Source: UBA826 sp045564655
GTDB taxonomy: Bacteria; Chloroflexota; Dehalococcoidia; Lucifugimonadales; UBA826
Assembly (NCBI GenBank): GCA_045564655.1
Contig: JBJLGX010000014.1
Location: forward strand, 1 to 11,785
Direction of reading: 5' to 3'
Length of the DNA stretch: 11,785 nucleotides
A program made the translations under genes and the position numbers. The notes under the pieces are model-generated. The model was given only the letters and a program-made list of their open reading frames with translations, was not told the DNA's origin and did not search any database. Of this stretch, positions 1 to 6,742 are shown piece by piece (positions within the stretch are counted from its first letter, which is position 1; each line of letters starts with the position of its first letter).

Positions 1-2
1 CC

Positions 3-101
3 CCTGTATCTCATTACATTGCAATTATTGGTATAGGCTTAATAACTTTCCATTGCCTTGTTTTTGACGCAATCATTTGGGCAATAATGTTTACTAAATA
101 A
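3..101 (+). CDS. C-terminal end of an unidentified membrane protein (partial)
   Basis: The reading frame is open from base 3 to a TAA at 99-101. It encodes about 32 residues that are strongly hydrophobic (a run of I, G, L, F, V and A containing IAIIGIGLIT and IIWAIMF) and end in a short polar TFTK-like tail. This looks like the last transmembrane helix or two of an integral membrane protein whose start lies upstream. The other two forward frames close early. It lies 26 bases before the desaturase-like gene on the same strand, so it may be an upstream member of the lipid operon. The family cannot be identified from this fragment. The stretch could also be fortuitous coding, which keeps confidence low. 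Confidence 0.4.
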   Translation, partial: PVSHYIAIIGIGLITFHCLVFDAIIWAIMFTK

Positions 102-127
102 AGACAACAAAGTATTCTATCAATATT

Positions 128-1204
128 ATGGAAATAAATTACAAATCAGTACTAAACGCATACGTTAATGATCAAATCCCAAAATTAAGGACAGTAAACA
201 ATACTGACCTAGAGTCAATGTTTGAAAAATTTTCGCCCGATGAAATAATAAAAGAGAGCGAAATGACAGCGACTGAATTAATAGAGACTTTTAGGTTGTC
301 TCTAATAACTGAATCTTTAACAGAACAATATTCAGAAACCTATCTGATAGGTGCTAAGTTGCATGATGCAGACTGGTTACGTAATTATGTCCTGGGATTT
401 TGGGAACCTGACGAAAATGGGCATGCCGATCCTTTCAAAAACATACTAATCGATTTTGGTATCTCTCAATCAACTTTAGATAAAGAAATATCTGAAGCAA
501 AAGAAAGTGTTCAGTACAGCACTAAACATTCATCAGGACTTCACCCCATAGCACTCACAACATATGGAATGATACAAGAATGTATAACAGATCATTGGTA
601 TGAGCTCCAAAGAGATTTTTTCCCTATCGCAAGTAATACATCTAAGGTAATAAGTAAAGTTAAAGGCAGAGAGGCTTTACATACTGTTCAATTCAGAAAT
701 TTAACAGCTATGCAGTTGGAATCGGATCCTTCATTGTTTACCGAAATAATTAAAGCCACAATAAATTTTGAAATGCCTTCAAGTCATATTCCAACTATTG
801 TAAATCTTCAAGAAAAAACAACAGATTGGATACCTCGAATGAATGGAGATGTAACAGAACTTCTAAGACGAATTATAGATAACATAAGTAAAATTCTAGA
901 AGACAACAATAAATTAGGCCAATTGCTTATGGAATATGCAACAGCAGGTGAGAAGCAACTTTTACGATTAGTTCCAAACAGTGTAATAAAAAAAGCTTTA
1001 GCATCTATAAAAGGCGGGCATGGAATAATCGGAGAAATTGTACTGGAACAACTCGGATTAGTATCCAATGAATCTGAAAGCCCAAAAAATTTCCAAGAAG
1101 ATATTGCTTACAGATTACGAAAAGTAATAAAAAGATGGATAACATCAACAATGGAAATTGAAGGGTTTCTTAATGGTCAACCCACAAATAACAAGTTTGC
1201 TTAA
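128..1204 (+). CDS. Soluble di-iron acyl-ACP desaturase-like protein (FA_desaturase_2 family) with a C-terminal extension
   Basis: This is probably a cytoplasmic ferritin-like desaturase that uses O2 and reduced ferredoxin to put a double bond into an acyl-ACP. It is recognised by the spacing of its iron ligands. Glu62 lies in TESLTEQY. An ENGH motif gives Glu96 and His99, like EENRHG of plant stearoyl-ACP desaturases. Glu151 lies in TTYGMIQE, like TFVSFQE. A second ExxH is Glu182-His185 (REALH), like DEKRHE. The EMPSSHIP stretch at 215-222 matches the MPxH region after the helical bundle. At 358 residues it is longer than typical mycobacterial or plant mature enzymes, and roughly residues 225-358 are not explained. 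No strong Shine-Dalgarno precedes the ATG. The next gene follows after 9 bases, so it probably shares a transcript with the acyl-chain methyltransferases. The family call is fairly secure; substrate and double-bond position are unknown. A di-iron hydroxylase or oxygenase acting on acyl chains is an alternative. Confidence 0.74.
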   Translation: MEINYKSVLNAYVNDQIPKLRTVNNTDLESMFEKFSPDEIIKESEMTATELIETFRLSLITESLTEQYSETYLIGAKLHDADWLRNYVLGFWEPDENGHADPFKNILIDFGISQSTLDKEISEAKESVQYSTKHSSGLHPIALTTYGMIQECITDHWYELQRDFFPIASNTSKVISKVKGREALHTVQFRNLTAMQLESDPSLFTEIIKATINFEMPSSHIPTIVNLQEKTTDWIPRMNGDVTELLRRIIDNISKILEDNNKLGQLLMEYATAGEKQLLRLVPNSVIKKALASIKGGHGIIGEIVLEQLGLVSNESESPKNFQEDIAYRLRKVIKRWITSTMEIEGFLNGQPTNNKFA

Positions 1205-1213
1205 ATAAATTTA

Positions 1214-2407
1214 ATGAATGTATACAGCTTAATTGGAAAATTAATATCCCCAATAGTCATCAAAAGATTCCATATACCGGGATTATCAATAAAAACCCCT
1301 GATAATAAAATATTCCACTTAACCGAAAATCCTGAAAATGACTTAGGGACCATATCAATCAACGATTGGTCTTTTTTCTGGGATGTAGCAATGGGATTTG
1401 ACCTTGGAATGGCAAAGGCATATTTAAAAGGTAAATGGGGCCACCCCAACTTGCCAAATCTTTTTAAAAATATAGCCAGCGAATATGAAAAAACCAATTT
1501 TGAATATGCAAAGAAAATAGCCCCAATAAAATTATACTCAATAATTGCGCAATCGATAAAATCATCAAACACGAAAAAATGGGCTAAAAAAAATGTTAGT
1601 GCCCACTATGACATAAGTAACGAATTTTTCAAAATATTTTTAGATCCTAGCATGACCTATTCGTGTGCAGTTTTTGATACTGAAAAAACAAGTCTTGAAA
1701 AGGCGCAAGAAACAAAAATTAAAAACATATTGTCTTATTCAGAAATCAAAAAACATGATTCCATACTAGATATAGGCTGTGGATGGGGTAGTTTATCCAT
1801 ACAGGCATCAAAAGATTTTGATGCAAACGTCACTGGGGTGACATTATCAAACAATCAATACAAGTATGCCTCTAACAAAATTAAAACAGAGGAAATGTCC
1901 GATAAAGTATCCATAAAGTACGATGACTACCGCAATATAAAAGGTAAATATGACAGAATATTTTCAATAGAAATGCTTGAGGCTGTAGGGCATACAGGAG
2001 TATCAGATTTTTTCAGTCATTGCTCAAACTTACTTAAAGATGACGGAACATTACAAATACAAATCATAACCATACCGGACGAGAAATATGATTCATACAA
2101 ATCAAATTGTGATTTTATACAAAAATATGTATTCCCCGGCGGTCTTTTACTATCTCTAGACAACATAGAAAAGGCATCAAAAAAATCTGGTTTCAAAATA
2201 ACCAACAAAGTTGAAATCGGAACACATTATGCAAAAACATTATCTCATTGGCGCGAAAAATTAGAAGAAAACTTTCCTGGTTTTTCTCACAGAACATTGA
2301 ATACATATGACTATAGGAAATTTTATTATTATTTTAGTTACTGTGAGGGGGGTTTCTTATCAAAAAATATAAATACATACCAAATCACCTTGAAAAAAAA
2401 TAATTAA
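1214..2407 (+). CDS. CFAS-like SAM-dependent acyl-chain methyltransferase, long form
   Basis: This CMAS-family (COG2230) enzyme is expected to transfer a methylene or methyl group from S-adenosylmethionine to the double bond of a membrane phospholipid acyl chain. The 397 residues include an N-terminal lipid-binding region (about 1-125), the entry motif HYDISNEFF at 131-139, and DPSMTYSCAVF at 144-154 with the active-site Cys151. The SAM loop ILDIGCGWG is at 184-192, VTGVTLSNNQ at 206-215, SIEMLEAVG with Glu256 at 251-259, FPGG at 307-310, and Tyr339 in HYAKTL. The position of the bicarbonate-binding His266 of E. coli CFAS is occupied by Gln283, as in the COG2230 subgroup found beside COG2907 flavoproteins. 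That favours methylation or another outcome over classical cyclopropanation, which is an inference. There is no clear ribosome binding site. The start lies 9 bases after the desaturase stop, suggesting translational coupling. The family is certain; the product is not. Confidence 0.9.
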   Translation: MNVYSLIGKLISPIVIKRFHIPGLSIKTPDNKIFHLTENPENDLGTISINDWSFFWDVAMGFDLGMAKAYLKGKWGHPNLPNLFKNIASEYEKTNFEYAKKIAPIKLYSIIAQSIKSSNTKKWAKKNVSAHYDISNEFFKIFLDPSMTYSCAVFDTEKTSLEKAQETKIKNILSYSEIKKHDSILDIGCGWGSLSIQASKDFDANVTGVTLSNNQYKYASNKIKTEEMSDKVSIKYDDYRNIKGKYDRIFSIEMLEAVGHTGVSDFFSHCSNLLKDDGTLQIQIITIPDEKYDSYKSNCDFIQKYVFPGGLLLSLDNIEKASKKSGFKITNKVEIGTHYAKTLSHWREKLEENFPGFSHRTLNTYDYRKFYYYFSYCEGGFLSKNINTYQITLKKNN

Positions 2408-3454
2408 ATGTGGTTTGACGCTTTAATAGATAAAGGAATACTACCCGATAAAGCTTTAAGATTTTTTGTCAGATCAGGTCTAAAAAAATATACCAATCGG
2501 ATAAATCGATTATCTGAAGAAGAAATCAGAAGTATTCAAAAAGATTTTGTCGACACCCTATTGCAATATCCTATTACTATCAATATAAAAGATGCAAATG
2601 AACAGCATTATGAGGTGCCCAGTAAATTTTTTGAAACAATATTAAGCGCTCATATGAAATATAGTGGGTCTATTTGGGATATCAATCAAAACACATTACA
2701 AGATTCTGACACGCACACCTTGGATGTTTATAGCAAACGATCTGAAATAAAAGACGGTGACTCCATTTTAGAATTAGGTTCGGGATGGGGGTCACTATCT
2801 ATATACTTAGCCTCTAAATTTCCCAACAGCAAGATAACAACTGTAACTAACTCTCAATCACAAAAAGATTGGATAGAAACAAAAACAAATGAATCCAATA
2901 TAACTAATGTCGAAATCATAAAATCTGATGTTGCAGATTTTGAAACAAGCAATAAATTCGACAAAATTTTATCCATTGAAATGTTTGAACACCTAAGGAA
3001 TCCCAAATTATTAATGGACAAAATTGAAAATTGGTTATCCGATGAAGGATTATTATTCATCCAAGTATTTTCACATAAATATTTCCCACAATTTTTTGAC
3101 AACACAGAAAAATCTTGGATGTCACGATATTTTTTCACTGGTGGAATGATGCCATACTTAGGTTTATATCAAGATTTAACTTCAAATTTACATTTAAAAT
3201 CAAGTTGGACAACTTCAGGAATCAATTACCACAATACACTCGAAGCTTGGCTACATAATTTATTGATCAAAAAATCTTACATAAAGTCGTATTTTAATAA
3301 AAATATTTCTAAATCAGATTTAACTGATTCAGTTAAGTACATGAATCGTTACAAATTATTCTTGATCTTCTGCTCTGAATTATTCAAATACAACAATGGA
3401 ACAGAATGGTATGTAGTCAATTACCTATTTTCAAAAAGACCCAATAAAACATGA
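2408..3454 (+). CDS. Second CFAS/coclaurine N-methyltransferase-like SAM methyltransferase, short form
   Basis: This is a second COG2230 methyltransferase, of the roughly 350-residue type that resembles plant coclaurine N-methyltransferases and often accompanies DUF1365 and COG2907 genes. Motifs seen are QHYEVPSKFF (66-75), MKYSGSIW (83-90), the SAM loop ILELGSGWG (120-128), ITTVTNSQSQ (143-152), SIEMFEHL with Glu194 (189-196), FFTGGMMP (242-249) and NYHNTLEAWL with Tyr274 (273-282). The Cys of the YSC motif is Gly87, and the bicarbonate-binding His of E. coli CFAS is Gln219, so the active site departs from a cyclopropane synthase at two positions. Its ATG directly abuts the previous stop, and its own stop overlaps the next start (ATGA), so it is tightly coupled in the operon. 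It lacks the long N-terminal domain of its neighbour and is not a simple recent duplicate. It may act on the same or a later acyl intermediate. Confidence 0.87.
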   Translation: MWFDALIDKGILPDKALRFFVRSGLKKYTNRINRLSEEEIRSIQKDFVDTLLQYPITINIKDANEQHYEVPSKFFETILSAHMKYSGSIWDINQNTLQDSDTHTLDVYSKRSEIKDGDSILELGSGWGSLSIYLASKFPNSKITTVTNSQSQKDWIETKTNESNITNVEIIKSDVADFETSNKFDKILSIEMFEHLRNPKLLMDKIENWLSDEGLLFIQVFSHKYFPQFFDNTEKSWMSRYFFTGGMMPYLGLYQDLTSNLHLKSSWTTSGINYHNTLEAWLHNLLIKKSYIKSYFNKNISKSDLTDSVKYMNRYKLFLIFCSELFKYNNGTEWYVVNYLFSKRPNKT

Positions 3455-4698
3455 ACATAGCAATTGTTGGAGGAGGAATTTCTGGTATTTCAGCAGGGTG
3501 GGAATTAGCCAAGCATCACAATGTAAGCATATTTGAATCAAATCCTAAAATAGGTGGTCACAGTAATACTTTCGAATACACAGACCCGTCAGGTAACACT
3601 TGGCCAATTGATACTGGATTTATAGTATTTAATGACTGGAATTATCCATTATTTCAAAATTTCATTCAACAATTAAACATCTCAGAAGAGGAAACAGACA
3701 TGTCATTTTCATTCACAGATGAAAAATATGACATGTCATATTCCGGTACATTGTCAGGTTTATTCCCAAATAAGAAAAGTGTACTAAATCCATCGCAAAT
3801 ATTATTCTTATTTAATATTTATAAATATTCAAAAAAATTAAATTCAACCAAAGTAGATGACTCAAAAAATATAATCCAAGCTTTAAAAGAATTAGGGTGC
3901 CCCAATAAGGTGATTGAAAATTATTTCATCCCAATAAGTTCTGCAATATGGTCTTGTGATCCAGATCATATAAGGTATATGCCGGCTTCAACTTTCATAA
4001 ATTTCTTCAACAACCACAAATTGTTTGAGTTTTTTAATAAACCTAAATGGAAAACTATTCCCGGTGGTAGTAAAAAATATGTTGATAAATTCACCGATTT
4101 ATTTAAAGGGTCTATACAAGTAAACTCCCCCATAATATCTGTTGAGGAATCAGAAAATTCTGTGCAAATAACCTTGCCTGACAATAGCATCCAAGCATAC
4201 GATTATGTCATCATGGCAACACATTCTGATATATCAAATCGTCTAATTAAAAATCTTTGCCCTAGTAAGAAAAAGATTTTACAAGAGTACCAATATACGG
4301 AAAATAATGTTGTATTACATACAGACGAAACATATATGCCACTAAATAAACGTACTTGGGCTTCCTGGAATGTCATGAACACTTCAACAGATAATAGCAA
4401 AAATTACCATGTGACTTATTATATGAACAGATTACAAAATATTTCATCTGAAACAGATTTCTTTGTAACGTTAAATCCGAGAAAAGTACCCGATCCATCT
4501 ACATTAATATTCCAAACTAATTACAGCCACCCAATTCTGTCACATAGCTCTTCAGAAAATGAAAAGGCTACCCACACATTAAACAAATCAGGCAAAATAA
4601 AATTTTGTGGCGCATACTTAGGATATGGATTCCACGAAGATGGCTTCAAAAGTGGTAAAGTAGCGGCTCAAAGTATAATTTCTGATTCAGGTTTATAA
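3451..4698 (+). CDS. FAD-dependent NAD(P)-binding oxidoreductase of the COG2907 amine-oxidase-like family
   Basis: This flavoprotein family accompanies CFAS-like methyltransferases and is implicated in oxidising or desaturating the modified acyl chain; the R. sphaeroides furan fatty acid desaturase UfaD is recalled as a member. Seen in the sequence are an N-terminal Rossmann dinucleotide motif VGGGISG at 6-12 with Glu29 closing the beta-alpha-beta unit, IGGHSNT at 34-40, DTGFIVFN at 54-61, PISSAIWS at 161-168, IPGGS at 203-207, VLHTDE with the following WASWN (303-307), and the C-terminal FAD-contact block GAYLGYGFHEDG near 387-398. The 415-residue length and motif order match the family from end to end. 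The start overlaps the upstream stop by 4 bases, and DUF1365 starts after 1 base. Family assignment is strong. The exact reaction (fatty-acid desaturation versus another lipid oxidation) is inferred from context. Confidence 0.9.
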   Translation: MNIAIVGGGISGISAGWELAKHHNVSIFESNPKIGGHSNTFEYTDPSGNTWPIDTGFIVFNDWNYPLFQNFIQQLNISEEETDMSFSFTDEKYDMSYSGTLSGLFPNKKSVLNPSQILFLFNIYKYSKKLNSTKVDDSKNIIQALKELGCPNKVIENYFIPISSAIWSCDPDHIRYMPASTFINFFNNHKLFEFFNKPKWKTIPGGSKKYVDKFTDLFKGSIQVNSPIISVEESENSVQITLPDNSIQAYDYVIMATHSDISNRLIKNLCPSKKKILQEYQYTENNVVLHTDETYMPLNKRTWASWNVMNTSTDNSKNYHVTYYMNRLQNISSETDFFVTLNPRKVPDPSTLIFQTNYSHPILSHSSSENEKATHTLNKSGKIKFCGAYLGYGFHEDGFKSGKVAAQSIISDSGL

Positions 4699-4699
4699 A

Positions 4700-5506
4700 A
4701 TGATTCCAAATTCTATAGCTATAGGAAAATTAAATCATATTAGAAATAGTCCAAGTTTTAGAAAATTTGGATTCAACCACACGATGATTTTATTAAACTT
4801 ATCTGATGGAGAAAACGCACATTTACCATGGCCTTTAACAAGAAAAAAACATGGATTTATATCTATATTTAGTGGAAATCACATAAGTGATTCAAGAAAC
4901 TCGTTAATAGAAAAAATATATGACTCCACATCGGAATCGGATCTAACAATATTAGATTCTGACACGATTTTGATGCTATCAGCGCCTGCGATTATTGGAT
5001 ATTCGTTCAACCCAGCTTCATTTTATTTTGTATTTGATGACAAAAAGCACTTTAAAGGATCTATTGTGGAAGTCCATAACACTTTCAAAGAATCACATCT
5101 ATATAAATTGTCATCCAATGCAGGCTCTACAACAAAATTTGAAGGATTTAATATAAAACAATTTCACGTATCACCATTTTTAGACAGAGAAGGTTACTAC
5201 AAATTCAATTTTTCATTAAATTCAAATATTTTCGACATTCAAATAAACCTATTCCAAGAAGATAAATTCATATTTGGCAGTCGTTATAAGGGAAAATTAG
5301 TAATTTTATCAACAAAAAATTTGATTAGAAATCTTCCTCGATTAATATTAACCGTAACCTTGACAGAAATAAGGATACTGACTAACGCAGCAATAATATT
5401 CTTCATACATAAAATGCCTTTTTTTGAAAAACCCGACCGCCTAGAAGGTACAAATGACTCTCCTGCTGTAGGATTTATATCAAGACTAAAAATACCATTC
5501 AAATAA
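4700..5506 (+). CDS. DUF1365 protein (cyclopropane-synthase-associated, COG3496)
   Basis: This is a member of the DUF1365 family, which nearly always lies next to COG2907 flavoproteins and CFAS-like enzymes. Its biochemical role is not established, although a part in handling or converting the modified acyl chain is assumed. Family landmarks are all visible: IGKLNHIRNSP near the N terminus (8-18), GYSFNPASFYF at 100-110, EVHNTFKESHLY at 124-135 and KQFHVSPF at 153-160, followed by a beta-rich stretch. The 268-residue length is usual. The moderately hydrophobic C-terminal part (about 209-236) may sit against the membrane. The ATG comes 1 base after the preceding stop with no separate ribosome binding site, so translation is probably coupled. 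Nothing appears broken. The family is certain; the molecular function is unknown. Confidence 0.92.
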   Translation: MIPNSIAIGKLNHIRNSPSFRKFGFNHTMILLNLSDGENAHLPWPLTRKKHGFISIFSGNHISDSRNSLIEKIYDSTSESDLTILDSDTILMLSAPAIIGYSFNPASFYFVFDDKKHFKGSIVEVHNTFKESHLYKLSSNAGSTTKFEGFNIKQFHVSPFLDREGYYKFNFSLNSNIFDIQINLFQEDKFIFGSRYKGKLVILSTKNLIRNLPRLILTVTLTEIRILTNAAIIFFIHKMPFFEKPDRLEGTNDSPAVGFISRLKIPFK

Positions 5507-5517
5507 TGTAGGAAGTC

Positions 5518-6213
5518 ATGAAATACTTTATAGCCATTTTTCTTTCATTAATTATTTGGCAACATTCTGACAACATTATTGAGGCACATATACCTTTCAT
5601 TGCCAATGAAAATCATGCAAATAAAGATTCAGCTCTAGAAATATCTGACATTAGTGTCTCAAAAGTTATATACCAGAGATTAACACTATCCAATCCTGAA
5701 TCTTGGATAAAATTTAATAGTAGTGAAGATACAGTCTTACACATGCAAATTGGAATTCCAAAGATTACTTACTTAGAAGATTACAGACCAAATGTGGAAA
5801 TATTCGAAAACACAATATCCGACAAGGGTTTAATAATGTCAGCAGAATATAAAAATCCTCCTAAAGAATTTCATGAACCATTTACCAACACTTATTCTTG
5901 GATATTATATGACCAGAAAATAGCTCTTAAGAAAAATCAAACGTATTATATTTCAAGTTATGAAATAGAAAAAAAAACTGGTAAGTTGTGGATAGGAATC
6001 GGATATAAAGAGCAGTTCAACGTTTCAGATTGGATTACACTTCCGGCTTCCATAAACGATATTCAAAAATTTCATAAAATATCGAATACTGAAACTGAAA
6101 CAAAAACACAATCAAATAAATATAGTCACAAATACATTTTTGTATCAATATGTGTATTATTTGTATCTGTAGTGATTTTAATTATTTATTTACGAAGAAG
6201 ATTAAAAGTATAA
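5518..6213 (+). CDS. Unrecognised secreted, membrane-anchored protein (type I topology)
   Basis: No known family is recognised. The 231-residue product starts with a hydrophobic signal-like segment (about 2-14, FIAIFLSLIIW) and a possible cleavage region near residue 23. Next comes an extracytoplasmic domain of about 180 residues rich in beta-forming, Tyr- and Ile-containing stretches. A Thr/Glu/Lys linker (190-205) leads to a C-terminal membrane helix at about 206-225, followed by RRRLK, a positive tail typical of a cytoplasmic stop-transfer. The order resembles small sensor or copper-resistance-like anchored proteins, but no metal-binding motif is seen. AGGAAG at 5510-5515 lies just before the ATG. 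The gene follows DUF1365 by 11 bases and precedes the peroxiredoxin by 12, so it belongs to the operon. It could hold or present a lipid substrate, or sense the envelope state; both are guesses. Confidence 0.8.
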   Translation: MKYFIAIFLSLIIWQHSDNIIEAHIPFIANENHANKDSALEISDISVSKVIYQRLTLSNPESWIKFNSSEDTVLHMQIGIPKITYLEDYRPNVEIFENTISDKGLIMSAEYKNPPKEFHEPFTNTYSWILYDQKIALKKNQTYYISSYEIEKKTGKLWIGIGYKEQFNVSDWITLPASINDIQKFHKISNTETETKTQSNKYSHKYIFVSICVLFVSVVILIIYLRRRLKV

Positions 6214-6225
6214 AAAGGATTTAAT

Positions 6226-6699
6226 ATGTCATTGAAAATAGGAGATCAGGTAGAAAATATCCAACTGTACAATCAAGACAAGGAAGTTACTCGACTTGTG
6301 AGTACTCAAACAGATTTTACATTAATAGCATTCTTCCCAGGGGCTTTTACGGCCTTATGCAGTATTGGCATGAACCAAATAGACACATACTTAGATGATC
6401 TCAAAGATAAGAAAATAACTTTAGTAGGGGTGTCGGTTGACTCTCCTTTCGCATTAGCTAATTGGAAAGAAGAAAACAATATACGATATAACCTTCTAAG
6501 TGATTTTGATAGAGAATGTGTATCGAAATTTGACGTTGCATTTGATAATCTAGGTGGGATTGAAGGTTATATTTCTGCTAATCGTGCAGTCATGATTGTT
6601 GATAAAACTTGCAAATTAGTTTACCAATGGATTGGAGAACATCCAGGGGATGAACCTAACTACGATAAACTTCTGGAAATCGTCAAAGCATTAGAATAA
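6226..6699 (+). CDS. AhpC/TSA-family peroxiredoxin (AhpE/Bcp-like)
   Basis: This is a thiol peroxidase that reduces hydrogen peroxide or organic (lipid) hydroperoxides in the cytoplasm. The 157-residue thioredoxin-fold protein carries the peroxidatic signature FPGAFTALC at 37-45: Pro38, Thr42 and Cys45, with the partner Arg120 in ANRAVMIVD. Other cysteines are Cys98 and Cys129. Neither sits five residues after Cys45 as in classical Bcp, and there is no C-terminal resolving Cys, so a 1-Cys mechanism or an atypical partner is possible. LVGVSVDSPFALANW (66-80) and the LLSDF segment at 90-94 are typical. AAGGA at 6215-6219 supports the start. It lies 12 bases after the membrane-anchored protein gene and is likely the last cistron of the lipid operon, where organic hydroperoxide removal would fit. 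The family is secure; the reductant is not known. Confidence 0.9.
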   Translation: MSLKIGDQVENIQLYNQDKEVTRLVSTQTDFTLIAFFPGAFTALCSIGMNQIDTYLDDLKDKKITLVGVSVDSPFALANWKEENNIRYNLLSDFDRECVSKFDVAFDNLGGIEGYISANRAVMIVDKTCKLVYQWIGEHPGDEPNYDKLLEIVKALE

Positions 6700-6707
6700 A
6701 TCAAAAC

Positions 6708-6728
6708 TAATTTTAAACCCCAAAATTA
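6708..6728 (+). other. AT-only inverted repeat before the SelA-like gene
   Basis: TAATTTT at 6708-6714 can pair with AAAATTA at 6722-6728 around a 7-base AAACCCC loop. The stem has no G-C pairs, so it would be weak, and it is not followed by a T-run as expected for a terminator. It ends just before the AGGAG at 6730-6734. It may mark the boundary between the two gene groups or be chance in AT-rich DNA. Confidence 0.2.
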
Positions 6729-6742
6729 TAGGAGTAACTAGT

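Noticed and set aside
64..97. TTGACG followed by AT-rich sequence, considered as a promoter for the desaturase gene
   Set aside because: TTGACG at 64-69 is a good -35 box, but no -10 box falls at 16-18 bases (87-92 is ATGTTT), and the site lies within the preceding coding frame.
1201..1572. Minus-strand open frame opposite the first methyltransferase
   Set aside because: The coding strand has continuous CFAS motifs; the reverse frame has no ribosome binding site or known motif.
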